A stretch of 64,000 nucleotides of DNA from CAVUNY01 sp963843535 (GCA_963843535.1 CAWJKU010000004.1:806001-870000), one strand, 5' to 3'. Positions 1 through 8,368 are shown, counted from the stretch's first letter. Made by a program: numbers and translations. Notes: generated by a model not told the origin, from the letters alone.

Positions 1-295
1 AGGCGCGCAGAGCGACCCCCTCCCGATCCCCCTTCGGGGACGCGACACTTGCACCTGACGCACACTTGCCCTGGCGTGCAAGTGCCAGGGAGTGCAGGTG
101 AGCGCGCGGGGAGGGGAGCAAAAGGAACCGAGGAGTTTTTGCAGCGCAACGCTGCAAAAACTCCTCGAACTTCTGCGGGGGGATGGGACCTACCACAAAA
201 CTGAAACGCACCCAGGGAGAAAGAAATTACGGGGGTTTTGGGGCCCATTTGGGCCCTGAAACCCCAAACTTATGAATATCGACCCGTGGTCAAGG
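1..295. other. Gene-free, highly structured G+C-rich intergenic region
   Basis: I see no credible gene here. The stretch holds an inverted copy of a C-rich/G-rich repeat (about 15-188) with a palindromic core at 129-167, a CACTTGC/GCAAGTG inverted repeat around 64-104, and a second hairpin at 232-265 (GGGGTTT/AAACCCC outside, GGGCCC/GGGCCC inside). The 232-265 hairpin lies just past the 3' end of the minus-strand gene ending at 296 and could act as its terminator, although no clean U tract follows it. Confidence 0.6.
15..188 (-). repeat. CCCATCCCCC-family intergenic repeat, copy A (inverted)
   Basis: Read on the minus strand, this begins with CCCATCCCCCC, runs into an 18-bp-arm palindrome with a 3-nt loop (129-167; arms begin CGAGGAGTTTTTGCAGCG), then a TTCCTTTTGCTCCCCTCCCC block and later CCCCGAAGGGGG. 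The copy at 4428-4618 has the same order of elements but a different core sequence. The palindrome carries T tracts on its 5' side and A tracts on its 3' side, the reverse of an intrinsic terminator. Confidence 0.6.
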
Positions 296-772
296 TTAAG
301 CAGGAGGATAGGGCGGGTTAGATGCCGGCGGTTGGTCCGTGGGCTGCTGGGGGGGTGTCATGGGCTGCTGGGGCGGCGTCATGGGCTGCTGAGGCGGCAT
401 CATGGGTTGGCGCTGAGGCGCCATGGGCTGCTGAGGCGGGAGCGGGGCAGATGGGGGCTGCGGGTAGAACCGGTCCCGCAGCAGGATGGCGGAGAAGCGG
501 GTATTTTCCTCGAGGCCGATTAGCAGGTACAGCGCCTCGCCGATGGCATAGACTCCCAGAGCAGACAACCCGCCGGCGAAAAAGGTGACGATGACCCCCA
601 AAAAGGCCCAAACGGGACCGCCGGTAAATCCGTAGCCCCTGAGGAATTGGTCGCTGGCTACTGTGCCAACAATTTCCAGGATTACGAACAAGACCGTTCC
701 CAGGGCGATCAGCACCCCCGCAATTTTGTAAAGGGTCGCGATGACCCGCAGTACGGTATATTTCTTTTCCAT
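296..772 (-). CDS. Small membrane protein with Pro/Gln/Met-rich tail, function unknown
   Basis: I do not recognise the family. The 158-residue product has two clear hydrophobic segments (about 10-33 and 53-76) and a third, weaker one near 77-87. It is followed by a charged stretch and a low-complexity cytosolic or surface tail (about 103-158) built from repeats of the type PPQQPM. I start it at the ATG at 772 because a good GGAGGAG Shine-Dalgarno lies 5 nt upstream; the longer reading frame to 820 has none. TTGATG-16-TATACC upstream is a possible promoter. It is transcribed divergently from sdhC, and nothing in context gives a role. The repeat tail is the feature most likely to vary between strains. 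Confidence 0.75.
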   Translation of the reverse strand: MEKKYTVLRVIATLYKIAGVLIALGTVLFVILEIVGTVASDQFLRGYGFTGGPVWAFLGVIVTFFAGGLSALGVYAIGEALYLLIGLEENTRFSAILLRDRFYPQPPSAPLPPQQPMAPQRQPMMPPQQPMTPPQQPMTPPQQPTDQPPASNPPYPPA

Positions 773-915
773 TGTTACTCCTCCAGAGAAAGGGTATATC
801 GATACCCGGTGCAACATCAATGCCGTCTTTTACCTTCTCATTTTACCTGTTTGTGTCTTTACCGCAAACTATTTTCTAAATCAGATATTTTGGACTATAT
901 CACTATCTAAAATAA

Positions 916-924
916 TGCTACAAT
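916..924 (+). promoter_or_regulatory. Probable extended -10 promoter of sdhCDAB
   Basis: TGCTACAAT matches the extended -10 pattern TGnTAnnnT about 33 nt upstream of the sdhC ATG. No good -35 box is visible at 17 nt. A GGAGGT Shine-Dalgarno follows at 947-952. Confidence 0.4.
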
Positions 925-956
925 ATATTCGTCCCATATCAAATTTGGAGGTGTAT

Positions 957-1373
957 ATGTCAGCGATAAAAACTACCCTGAACGGCTATCTGAATTATCG
1001 CGGCCGTGAAGGGCACTGGAGCTTCCTTCTACACCGTATCACCGGACTGGGTACTGGCCTCTTCCTGACAGTCCATATCGTAGATACCGCCCTGGTGTAC
1101 TTTGCACCGGCAGTGTACCAGGATGTGCTCAAAGTTTACCAGAGTACGCTGTTTGGCCTGGGTGAGTTGGCTCTGGTATTTTGCGTTTTGTATCACGGTG
1201 TAAACGGTCTGCGGGTGGCGTTTTTTGATATGTTCGCCCCAAAGAACTGGACGATACCCACCCAGCGCAAGAGCACATTATGGACCCTGATCATCAGCCT
1301 GGTATTGTGGGTACCGGCAGCGGGGATCATGCTCTACAACCTGCTGTACCACAATTATGGGCTGTTCCATTAG
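957..1373 (+). CDS. sdhC: Succinate dehydrogenase cytochrome b subunit (SdhC)
   Basis: Membrane anchor of complex II, which passes electrons from the SdhB iron-sulfur clusters to quinone. The 138-residue product has three hydrophobic segments (about 23-46, 65-88, 106-130). It carries the family signature HRITG (His26), further histidines at 40 and 80, and HGVNGLR before the end of helix 2; His40 and His80 are candidate heme b ligands. The start is the ATG at 957, preceded by GGAGGT; the longer in-frame ORF upstream lacks homology-like sequence. It is the first gene of sdhC-D-A-B, with 9 nt to the next start. SdhC and SdhD share the HGVNGLR motif, so they look like distant duplicates of one fold. 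Confidence 0.9.
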   Translation: MSAIKTTLNGYLNYRGREGHWSFLLHRITGLGTGLFLTVHIVDTALVYFAPAVYQDVLKVYQSTLFGLGELALVFCVLYHGVNGLRVAFFDMFAPKNWTIPTQRKSTLWTLIISLVLWVPAAGIMLYNLLYHNYGLFH

Positions 1374-1382
1374 GAGGCGGAT

Positions 1383-1778
1383 ATGGCAACGACATCTTCC
1401 CACCGCTCGGTCAATGTTCAACAAAACCTCGAGTCGATTTCATGGAAATGGATGCGGATCAGCGCTCTGCTGCTCATTCCACTGGTATGGGGGCATGTCC
1501 TTCTCCAGGATGTGATTGTCGGCGTGCACCGCATGGACCTGGATTACGTGGCTTTTCGTTGGGCCAGCCTGATCTGGCGCGTGTACGACGTTCTGCTGCT
1601 GGCTTTTGCATTTGCGCACGGGGTTAACGGGCTGCGCCAGGTTCTATTTGACTTTATTTATAAACCCAGCAGCCGGCGGATCCTGGTGATCCTGCTGGCC
1701 ATCTTCTGGTTCGTAATTACCCTAATTGGGTTTATCGCCATTGTTGGCGGGGTTAATACCCCGCTGCCGATAAAGTAA
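1383..1778 (+). CDS. sdhD: Succinate dehydrogenase hydrophobic anchor subunit (SdhD)
   Basis: Second membrane anchor of complex II. The 131 residues hold three hydrophobic segments (about 26-46, 62-84, 101-124). They include a GHVLLQD motif (His38) and HGVNGLRQVLFD (His79), matching the heme/quinone-anchor family. An AGGAGG ribosome site precedes the ATG. It sits between sdhC and sdhA with gaps of 9 and 10 nt, so it is co-transcribed. Assignment as D rather than C rests on gene order; the sequence alone supports only an SdhC/D-type anchor. Confidence 0.86.
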   Translation: MATTSSHRSVNVQQNLESISWKWMRISALLLIPLVWGHVLLQDVIVGVHRMDLDYVAFRWASLIWRVYDVLLLAFAFAHGVNGLRQVLFDFIYKPSSRRILVILLAIFWFVITLIGFIAIVGGVNTPLPIK

Positions 1779-1788
1779 TGGAGAAGCC

Positions 1789-3582
1789 ATGCCCGAGACA
1801 CATACCTTTGATGTGATTATTGTTGGCGGCGGCGGCGCAGGTTTGATGGCAGCCATGGAAGCCTCAAAGCGCGCCAAAACAGCCGTGATTAGCAAGCTGT
1901 ATCCTTCCCGTTCCCACACCGGCGCTGCCCAGGGTGGGATTGGCGCAGCGCTCGGCAACCTGGAAGAGGACCATGCCGAATGGCATACTTTTGACTCGGT
2001 CAAAGGCTCTGATTACCTGGGCGACCAGGATGCGATCGAGTTTATGTGCCAGGAAGCGATCCAGGCGGTTTACGACCTGGAGCATATGGGGCTGCCTTTT
2101 TCACGCACCCCGGAGGGCCGGATCGCTCAACGTCCATTTGGGGGCCATACCAATAACGTGACCGGAAAACCAGTGCGGCGCTCGTGTTACGCCGCCGACC
2201 GCACCGGCCACATGATTTTGCAAACCCTTTTCCAACAATGTGTCAAGAATGGAATCAATTTTTTCAATGAATATGAGGTGATTGACCTGTTGATGAACGG
2301 CGGCAAGGTAGCCGGCGTGACGGCGGTGGAGCTGGCGACAGGGGAGCTGCATATTTTCCGCGCCAAAGCGGTCATATTTGCCACCGGCGGGCACGGGCGG
2401 ATTTGGGAGATCACATCGAATGCCTATGCTTATACCGGCGACGGGGCAGCCGCATGTCTCAGGCGGGGAATCCCACTGGAAGATATGGAATTTTTTCAAT
2501 TCCACCCCACCGGGATTTTTAAGTTGGGGATTCTGATCACCGAGGCCGTGCGCGGAGAGGGCGGGGTTTTGATCAACAGCCTGGGCGAGCGCTTTATGGA
2601 GCGTTACGCCCCCCATGTGAAGGATCTGGCCTCGCGTGATGTGACCAGCCGGGCCATGTACCTGGAAATGCGCGACGGACATGGCATTAACGGGAAACGT
2701 TTCTTATACCTGGATGCGCGCCCGGAAACGATCAATAAATATGCCAAACTCGACGGCCGCACTCGTCCAGACGGTTCCCCTTACACGATCACCGGCGATG
2801 AATTATTGAGCAAAATACCGGACATTGCCGATTTCTGCAAAACCTACCTGGGCGTGGACCCGGTTACCCAGATGATGCCCGTCCAGCCCACCGCGCATTA
2901 CGCGATGGGTGGCATCCCGACCGATAAGCTTGGCCAGGTGGTGATCGATGGAAAAGGCACGCTTGTCCCCGGTTTGTTTGCCGCGGGAGAGTGCGCCTGC
3001 GTCTCAATCCATGGGGCGAATCGCCTGGGGACGAATTCTCTGGTGGATCTGGTTGTGTTTGGAAAATGGGCCGGGATCACCGCCGCCGAATACGCCCTGG
3101 GTTCAGACCTGGTGGCGTTGCCGGATGATGCCTTGGGATTTACCAGGCAGCAGATAGAAACCCTGACGCATGGAGACGGCACGGAGAATGTGGCAGAGCT
3201 GGCCAAGGAACTTAAGGCCGGTATGTTTGACGATGTGGGTGTCTTCCGCACCAGTGAAGGGCTGGCCAAAGCCGTCGACATGGTGAAAGAGCTGCGCGAA
3301 CGTTACAAGCACGTGCGGGTCGCGGATACTGGCAAAATCTTCAATACGGAGTTAATCAATGCCTGGGAGATCAGTAATCTGATGGATCTGGCCCTGGTAA
3401 CAGCCGTATCGGCCCTGGCGCGTACCGAAAGCCGCGGCGCCCATGCGCGTGAAGATTATCCCAACCGAGATGATCAGAACTGGCTGAAGCATACCATGGC
3501 CTGGTGGGATGATGCCCAGGTGAGGTTGGAATATAAACCGGTGGTTATCACCAAGTACCTACCCAAAGAAAGGGTGTATTAA
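1789..3582 (+). CDS. sdhA: Succinate dehydrogenase flavoprotein subunit (SdhA)
   Basis: Catalytic subunit that oxidises succinate to fumarate with covalently bound FAD at the cytoplasmic face. At 597 residues it has the usual family length. Visible motifs are the N-terminal dinucleotide fold VGGGGAGL (12-19), SHTGAAQGG with His43 as the expected covalent FAD attachment residue, the HPTG active-site region near residue 245, and the C-terminal FAD-binding NRLGTNSLVDLVVFG. The C-terminal domain with the arginine-rich EDYPNRDD segment is complete. The start is ATG with a GGAGAAG ribosome site. Fumarate reductase is a possible alternative function, but the operon order C-D-A-B next to an aerobic oxidase locus favours succinate oxidation. 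Confidence 0.96.
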   Translation: MPETHTFDVIIVGGGGAGLMAAMEASKRAKTAVISKLYPSRSHTGAAQGGIGAALGNLEEDHAEWHTFDSVKGSDYLGDQDAIEFMCQEAIQAVYDLEHMGLPFSRTPEGRIAQRPFGGHTNNVTGKPVRRSCYAADRTGHMILQTLFQQCVKNGINFFNEYEVIDLLMNGGKVAGVTAVELATGELHIFRAKAVIFATGGHGRIWEITSNAYAYTGDGAAACLRRGIPLEDMEFFQFHPTGIFKLGILITEAVRGEGGVLINSLGERFMERYAPHVKDLASRDVTSRAMYLEMRDGHGINGKRFLYLDARPETINKYAKLDGRTRPDGSPYTITGDELLSKIPDIADFCKTYLGVDPVTQMMPVQPTAHYAMGGIPTDKLGQVVIDGKGTLVPGLFAAGECACVSIHGANRLGTNSLVDLVVFGKWAGITAAEYALGSDLVALPDDALGFTRQQIETLTHGDGTENVAELAKELKAGMFDDVGVFRTSEGLAKAVDMVKELRERYKHVRVADTGKIFNTELINAWEISNLMDLALVTAVSALARTESRGAHAREDYPNRDDQNWLKHTMAWWDDAQVRLEYKPVVITKYLPKERVY

Positions 3583-3600
3583 AGTCACTCCAGGTGCCCT

Positions 3601-4311
3601 ATGAATATCATCCTGAAAATCTACCGTTTCCACCCAGAAAAAGATACCAGCCCGCATTTTGATTCGTTTACTTTTGATGTTGACCCTACCGAGCGGGTGT
3701 TGGACCTGCTTGAGCACGTACGCGGATTTATCGACGGTTCGCTGGCCTTCCGTCGATCGTGCGCTCACGGTGTCTGCGGTTCAGATGCCATGCGCATCAA
3801 CGGCCGAAATTACCTGGCCTGTAAAGTGCTAGTCCGCGACCTCGGGACCTCAACCATTACGGTTGAGCCATTACTTGGGCTGAAGGTGATCAAGGATCTG
3901 ATCGTTGACATGGATCCATTTTTTGAGAATTACGTCAAAATCCAGCCTTTCTTAATCAACAACGATCCGCTGCCGGCCGATGGTAAGGAACGTCTGCAAT
4001 CTCCAGAAGAACGCGAACGTTTTGATGATACGACGAAATGCATTTTGTGCGCAGCCTGTACCACTTCCTGCCCGTCATTTTGGGCGAATGGAAAATATGT
4101 GGGTCCGGCAGCGATTGTGAATGCGCACCGCTTCATCTACGACAGCCGTGATCAGGGAGCCGCGGAACGATTGGCCACGCTCAATGAGCAATTTGGCGTT
4201 TGGCGCTGCCGCACGGCATTTAACTGCACCGAAGCCTGCCCGCGCGACATTCATATCACCCAGGCAATCGCCGAGGTAAAGCATTCTATCCAGACCGGCA
4301 AACTGGATTAG
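3601..4311 (+). CDS. sdhB: Succinate dehydrogenase iron-sulfur subunit (SdhB)
   Basis: Electron-transfer subunit linking SdhA to the membrane anchors. The 236 residues hold an N-terminal [2Fe-2S] ferredoxin domain with Cys54, Cys59, Asp62 and Cys74; the Asp in place of the third Cys is a known variant, as in E. coli SdhB. The C-terminal domain has CILCAACTTSCP (Cys148, 151, 154, 158) and CRTAFNCTEACP (Cys204, 210, 214), giving the [4Fe-4S] and [3Fe-4S] ligand sets. It starts 18 nt after sdhA and closes the operon. Confidence 0.95.
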   Translation: MNIILKIYRFHPEKDTSPHFDSFTFDVDPTERVLDLLEHVRGFIDGSLAFRRSCAHGVCGSDAMRINGRNYLACKVLVRDLGTSTITVEPLLGLKVIKDLIVDMDPFFENYVKIQPFLINNDPLPADGKERLQSPEERERFDDTTKCILCAACTTSCPSFWANGKYVGPAAIVNAHRFIYDSRDQGAAERLATLNEQFGVWRCRTAFNCTEACPRDIHITQAIAEVKHSIQTGKLD

Positions 4312-4350
4312 GCTGACTGGGTCAAAGAAAACCCCCACCCGCTGGTGTTT

Positions 4351-4391
4351 GGCCTTTTGATAAAAAGGCCCTCATAAAAGATTCTTTTTAT
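4351..4391 (+). terminator. Possible terminator after sdhB
   Basis: GGCCTTTT/AAAAGGCC (8 bp, 4-nt loop, 4351-4370) lies about 40 nt after sdhB. It is followed by a weaker ATAAAAGA/TTTTTAT element and a T-rich run. The U tract is not immediately adjacent to the strong stem. Confidence 0.45.
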
Positions 4392-4427
4392 TTGCCGGGC
4401 TGTCCTAATAGAACGATTTGTCTTAGA

Positions 4428-4618
4428 CCCATCCCCCTAACCCCCTTCCCAGCTGCCCTTCGGCAGCGCGCAGCGCGAGGGCGGGAAGGGGGTGAAATTC
4501 AGAGGTTTGGGGAGTTTTGGCCGCATTTTGCGGCCAAAACTCCCCATTTCCTCTTTCTCCTGCCCCCGCCGCTTCGGCCACCCGAAGGGGTGTGAGGGGC
4601 GGGTCGGGGTGGGGGTGG
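4428..4618 (+). repeat. CCCATCCCCC-family intergenic repeat, copy B, with palindromic core
   Basis: This fills most of the 439-nt gap between sdhB and the next gene; short reading frames in it look like by-products of the repeat. It begins CCCATCCCCCTAACCCCC and has a core palindrome with 16-bp arms and an ATTTT loop (4509-4545; arm GGGGAGTTTTGGCCGC). It continues with TTTCCTCTTTCTCC and CCCGAAGGGG, then ends in a G-rich run. Element order matches copy A at 15-188 on the other strand, and the start matches copy C at 35651. Confidence 0.6.
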
Positions 4619-4750
4619 ACTTTTGAGACAGCCTCGGTAAATTTGGGGTCAAGACGGCAAATTGATGAGATGAATAAAAAAAGCCAAAATGTAAAAATGA
4701 TTAACCATTTTGCTATAATGATATTAGCGGAACGGCGAAAGGAGGTCGGT

Positions 4751-5062
4751 ATGTACTGTACAATCCTGACCGGGAATGTGTCGCGAGATAACTGGTTGCC
4801 GCTAGAAAAATCCTACGCCACCGCGATTAAGAAATGTCCTGAAGGCCTGCTCCAATCTTTTTTACTTCATTCTGACGAAAACGCCAATCTCTGGCACATC
4901 ATAACCATCTGGCGCAGTCAGGCCGCATACGAAAAAGCCCACCACCTGAAGCAAACGGAAACGTGCACGCAGCTTTTTTGCCAGGCAGGGACCGTGCCGA
5001 CGCGTTCTACTTTTTCAGTTGGAAAGAGTTATCAAAACAGCTCGCAGTTGATCGCGGCTTAA
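4751..5062 (+). CDS. Antibiotic biosynthesis monooxygenase (ABM)-like small protein
   Basis: A 103-residue protein resembling the ABM/dimeric alpha-beta barrel fold. A segment of the type 'GLLQSFLLHS... NLWHIITIWRSQAAYEKAH' gives the alternating strand-helix pattern in which such proteins report on quality of a small substrate or heme. No catalytic residue is diagnostic, so the reaction is unknown. The start is the ATG at 4751 directly after AAAGGAGGTCGGT; a TATAAT-like -10 lies upstream at about 4712. It ends 4 nt inside the 3' end of the convergent thyX-like gene. A heme-degrading or quinol monooxygenase role cannot be separated from a simple structural relative. Confidence 0.65.
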   Translation: MYCTILTGNVSRDNWLPLEKSYATAIKKCPEGLLQSFLLHSDENANLWHIITIWRSQAAYEKAHHLKQTETCTQLFCQAGTVPTRSTFSVGKSYQNSSQLIAA

Positions 5063-6504
5063 TCGCTGCCCCCGGCACTGACCTCAGAGAAGAAGCGCTG
5101 CTCAATCTCCTGCCAGGTTTCATCCCGGTTTACGCGCAGGTGCGCGCCGAGAAAAGGCGCCACCGCGTTGATTTGCTCGAATAAACGCTGCGCCACCCGC
5201 CGGATTGAAAAATGGGCGTTTGGAGCGGATCTCAGCGCGACGAAATGGTCGGCGGAGCGCAGATTGAAAGTCATCAAGACCCGCCGGTTGCAGGCATTCG
5301 GAACCACATAGGAAGCGACTGCTGGAAATACGCAGGCGATCTCTTCGTATGCCGCGCGTGCATTTTCCACAGTCTGGCGGAAGACCGGTTCCAACCCGGC
5401 TTTAGAAATGGCGCGGGGGATGGCGTAACCCAGGTGAGGGGTGAGCGCCTGCGGGCTCTGAGTCATCATGCGGTGGCGTTTCAGCTCAACGTATGCGCCC
5501 TGGTCAAGGATCACTTCCACTGTAAAAGCGGCATGCTCGAGTTCACGCAGGGGGATGTCGAATTTTCCGGCTGAGCCTAATAAGGTCATTGCCAGGCGCC
5601 GTTGACCGGCAGCATCGAGCCCGCGAACGTAATCGAGCGCCTGCGCGTAGCCTAGTTCGCCCTGTCGGAAAAGGGCGGCTGCCATCGCCCGTTTTTCGCC
5701 CTCGGGTTCGTAATGAACCATGCTGCACCACTCTTGCGGATGGGTCTGTAAGACTGCAATGCCATGCGCCTCAATTCCGAGCCTGGTCTGCGCGTCATTT
5801 AAGTACTGCACCGCATCGGCATACTTAACCAGGGTGGGGACTTCCTTTTGGGCTACCTGTTTGATTTCTTCACCCAGCTGGCGCACTTCGGCCAAGGGGT
5901 GAGAGAGCATCTTGCGGATGGCATGTTCGAGGGCGCGGGCATTAATCGTCATGCCGACATTTGCCAGGGAGGCTGCGGGCAAGAGGAAACGGCACACATC
6001 CACATAATCCGAACGGATGCGGCGCTCATATGCCCCATCGCTTTCGCCGGCGCGGCGCGGATTCTCGCCGGCAATCACCTCGCGCACAATGGGGAGTGAC
6101 TGCAGGTAGGTAGAAAAAAGGTTGCGCACGATTTGCTGGTAGAGCGGCAGCAGGGGGTGATCTCGCAGCTCAGGCGGGGTGTAAAAATCATCAGGACCCC
6201 ACTTCTGGTAGCGCGTTGATTTCTCGGTGTAGGATGCCAGCCGGTTCGATTCGAGCAATTCTACGGCCAGACGCGAGATATTTTCAACCGCGATGTGTAA
6301 AATGGCATGTTCGGCGACGGAGGCATGCCCGTAACCGACCACCCATTTTTCATGAAACTCGGCGCTTTTTTCATCGGTTAGCTCCGCCGCGATCTCACGG
6401 AACGATTGAGGTGAGCGCGATGTTTTTGCAAAAGCCACTGCGATGATCTCGGGTTTGAGGCATTGAGGATCCAGCAGATATACCTGGCGGTCAGGGGACA
6501 TAAG
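5059..6504 (-). CDS. Tandem ThyX-like (flavin-dependent thymidylate synthase family) protein
   Basis: The 481-residue product contains two ThyX-like halves. In the first, GHASVAEH (58-65) matches the ThyX GHxSxxEH motif. It is followed by SNRLASYTEKSTRY (85-98), which aligns with the signature RHRxxSxNExSxRY but lacks its RHR. In the second half, the EH pair (323-324) precedes an intact RHR (343-345), while the following residues no longer match. Canonical ThyX is a roughly 220-residue single-domain homotetramer that methylates dUMP with FAD and methylene-THF. This fused form may be active as a pseudo-dimer or may have another flavin role. I start at 6504 (GAGGTT upstream); the ATG at 6522 lacks a ribosome site. 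It overlaps ribF by 14 nt and is the last gene of the nusA operon. Confidence 0.85.
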   Translation of the reverse strand, partial: LMSPDRQVYLLDPQCLKPEIIAVAFAKTSRSPQSFREIAAELTDEKSAEFHEKWVVGYGHASVAEHAILHIAVENISRLAVELLESNRLASYTEKSTRYQKWGPDDFYTPPELRDHPLLPLYQQIVRNLFSTYLQSLPIVREVIAGENPRRAGESDGAYERRIRSDYVDVCRFLLPAASLANVGMTINARALEHAIRKMLSHPLAEVRQLGEEIKQVAQKEVPTLVKYADAVQYLNDAQTRLGIEAHGIAVLQTHPQEWCSMVHYEPEGEKRAMAAALFRQGELGYAQALDYVRGLDAAGQRRLAMTLLGSAGKFDIPLRELEHAAFTVEVILDQGAYVELKRHRMMTQSPQALTPHLGYAIPRAISKAGLEPVFRQTVENARAAYEEIACVFPAVASYVVPNACNRRVLMTFNLRSADHFVALRSAPNAHFSIRRVAQRLFEQINAVAPFLGAHLRVNRDETWQEIEQRFFSEVSAGGSD

Positions 6505-7420
6505 GCAGAACCTCGCGTGCATTCTGAATATCGGTGTGGATTTGCTCGATCAACGCGTCGGCCGAAGGGAAGCGCTTTTCAGGGCGAAGGAATTTTACGA
6601 AATCAAGCTGCAGGTCCATGTCGTACAGGTCTTCGTGGAAATCAAGCAGATGGGTTTCAATTCTGGCTACCGTATTGTCCGCTTCAAAAGTTGGGCGCAA
6701 GCCGATATTGGTCACTGCGGGGAATGCCTGGTGGTGGATCCAGGCCAGGCAGGCATAAACGCCTCTCTCGGGGATTATTTGTTCCGGCCAGAAGGACACG
6801 TTTGCGGTGGGTATGCCGATCAACCGTCCACGCCCATCGCCGTGGACGACCTTACCACCCACCCGGTACCAGCGGCCTAAAAGGGCAGCGGCCTCACCGA
6901 CCTGCCCCTGGATGATCAATTCGCGTATGCGTGTGGACGAAATCATCTGGTCGTTGACCATCGCCGGTTGAACGACGTCAACTTCGTATCCCAGGCCTTC
7001 GCCCAGGTGGCGCAGTATGTGAATATCGCCGCTTCTTCCCCGGCCCAACGCAAAATTATTACCGACAACCAGACGAGAAAGCCGGAGATGATCCGAGAGG
7101 AGGGTCATGAAATTCTCGGCAGTCATTTCGGCAAACTCATGACTGAACGGTAAAGTAATGACGTGGTCTACCCCTAAATCGGCCAACAGGGCTGCGCGTT
7201 CATCCGGTGTGGTGAGGTAAAAAGGCCCTTGCAGGTCGCGGAGAACAACCACAGGATGCGGATAAAACGTTACTACTGCCGCGGGCAAGCCGTTGGCATG
7301 CGCGCCTTTTACCAGATGATCGAGGATCACCAGGTGACCGCGGTGAACACCGTCAAATGAACCGATAGTGGTCCATGAGTTGGTCAGGGAGAGGCCATCC
7401 AGGGTGAGGTGGTGCTGCAT
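6491..7420 (-). CDS. ribF: Bifunctional riboflavin kinase/FAD synthetase (RibF)
   Basis: Makes FMN from riboflavin and ATP, then adenylylates FMN to FAD, in the cytoplasm. The N-terminal nucleotidyltransferase half shows GSFDGVHRGHL (HxGH class) and ISSTRIRE around residue 160. The C-terminal riboflavin kinase half shows GRLIGIPTANV and RGVYA. The 309-residue length is standard. It lies between truB (9-nt gap) and the thyX-like gene, a common position at the end of nusA-infB operons; co-expression with a flavin-dependent ThyX relative fits. Confidence 0.95.
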   Translation of the reverse strand: MQHHLTLDGLSLTNSWTTIGSFDGVHRGHLVILDHLVKGAHANGLPAAVVTFYPHPVVVLRDLQGPFYLTTPDERAALLADLGVDHVITLPFSHEFAEMTAENFMTLLSDHLRLSRLVVGNNFALGRGRSGDIHILRHLGEGLGYEVDVVQPAMVNDQMISSTRIRELIIQGQVGEAAALLGRWYRVGGKVVHGDGRGRLIGIPTANVSFWPEQIIPERGVYACLAWIHHQAFPAVTNIGLRPTFEADNTVARIETHLLDFHEDLYDMDLQLDFVKFLRPEKRFPSADALIEQIHTDIQNAREVLPYVP

Positions 7421-7429
7421 GGATGAGGA

Positions 7430-8338
7430 TTATGAGAAGAATACTTTCTTCGGCTGCCACTCAGAGGTAGCTTCGTCAAACTCTAATAACGCCACCAGCT
7501 CGCCCTGTTCGCTGATTCCGCGCACCATTTTCCCAACCCCTGGCTCGGCAGGAACGCGGTGACCATGGCGAACGGCTTCAACCTGCTCGTGGGACAGCTC
7601 CACGGATGCCCAATCTGAAAGGGCTTCAGCCGCAGGAATGAGAAGCTGGTACCAGGTGCCGTTATCAAAATGTTCCTTGAGTTTACGCAGCGGGACCGCA
7701 TCTCGCAGGGTAAACCGCCCGCTTTTGGTGCGGCGTAAACCGACCAGGTGCGCTCCGCAGCCCAATTTCTCACCCAAATCGTTCGCCAATGAACGGACAT
7801 AGGTGCCGGAAGAGCAATACACATCGATTACAGCTTCAGGCATAGCCCATTCCAACAATTCCAGATTGTAAACCTGGATCTTGCGCGGGGTGAGATCGAC
7901 CTCCTCGCCTTCGCGAGCCATTTCGTATGCTTTTCGGCCTTTTATCTTAACCGCCGAATAGGGTGGCGGCACCTGTTCGATTTCACCCACAAAATTTTTT
8001 AAGGCGTCTTCAAACTGCTCTTCAGTAACGTTTACCGGAGAGGTGGATTCGATCCGCCCATCGGCATCATAGGTATCCGTGCTAACGCCCAGGCGAACAA
8101 CTGCCTGATAACGCTTATCGGAAGCTGAGACATATTCGCTTAATCGAACTGCCGGCCCGATTAAGATAACCAGAACACCCGAGGCACGGGGGTCTAGCGT
8201 GCCGGTATGTCCAGCGCGCCTGATGTTTGTACCCTTACGGACAATCTGAACGACGTCATGCGAGGTGAGACCAATCGGTTTGTCAACCACAAGTACCCCT
8301 GATATGGCGTTTTTCAGATCGAGATTTTGTTCAACCAT
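7430..8338 (-). CDS. truB: tRNA pseudouridine(55) synthase (TruB)
   Basis: Isomerises U55 in the T-loop of tRNA. The N-terminal GVLVVDKPIGLTSHDVV and the catalytic block GHTGTLDPRASGVL, with its conserved Asp, are clear. The C-terminal PUA-like region ends with a short acidic strand set. I choose ATG at 8338 (302 residues) with GGGGAG 11-12 nt upstream; the upstream GTG at 8350 lies on top of that ribosome site. It sits between nrnA and ribF in the nusA operon. Confidence 0.95.
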   Translation of the reverse strand: MVEQNLDLKNAISGVLVVDKPIGLTSHDVVQIVRKGTNIRRAGHTGTLDPRASGVLVILIGPAVRLSEYVSASDKRYQAVVRLGVSTDTYDADGRIESTSPVNVTEEQFEDALKNFVGEIEQVPPPYSAVKIKGRKAYEMAREGEEVDLTPRKIQVYNLELLEWAMPEAVIDVYCSSGTYVRSLANDLGEKLGCGAHLVGLRRTKSGRFTLRDAVPLRKLKEHFDNGTWYQLLIPAAEALSDWASVELSHEQVEAVRHGHRVPAEPGVGKMVRGISEQGELVALLEFDEATSEWQPKKVFFS

Positions 8339-8368
8339 GATGAATATCACTCCCCAGTTCGACTGGAA

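Noticed and set aside
272..611. Several reading frames (plus and minus strand) over the Pro/Gln-rich gene at 296-772
   Set aside because: They are antisense or shifted readings of the repeat region; only the 772-start frame has a ribosome site and helices.
4392..4595. Overlapping reading frames inside the 4428-4618 repeat
   Set aside because: Frames on both strands follow the C/G-rich repeat and have no ribosome sites or protein-like composition.
7368..7562. Possible FMN riboswitch upstream of ribF
   Set aside because: ribF lies 9 nt after truB inside an operon, leaving no space for an aptamer.
8339..8350. TruB start at the upstream GTG (8350)
   Set aside because: The ribosome site GGGGAG lies directly on it; the ATG at 8338 has correct spacing.
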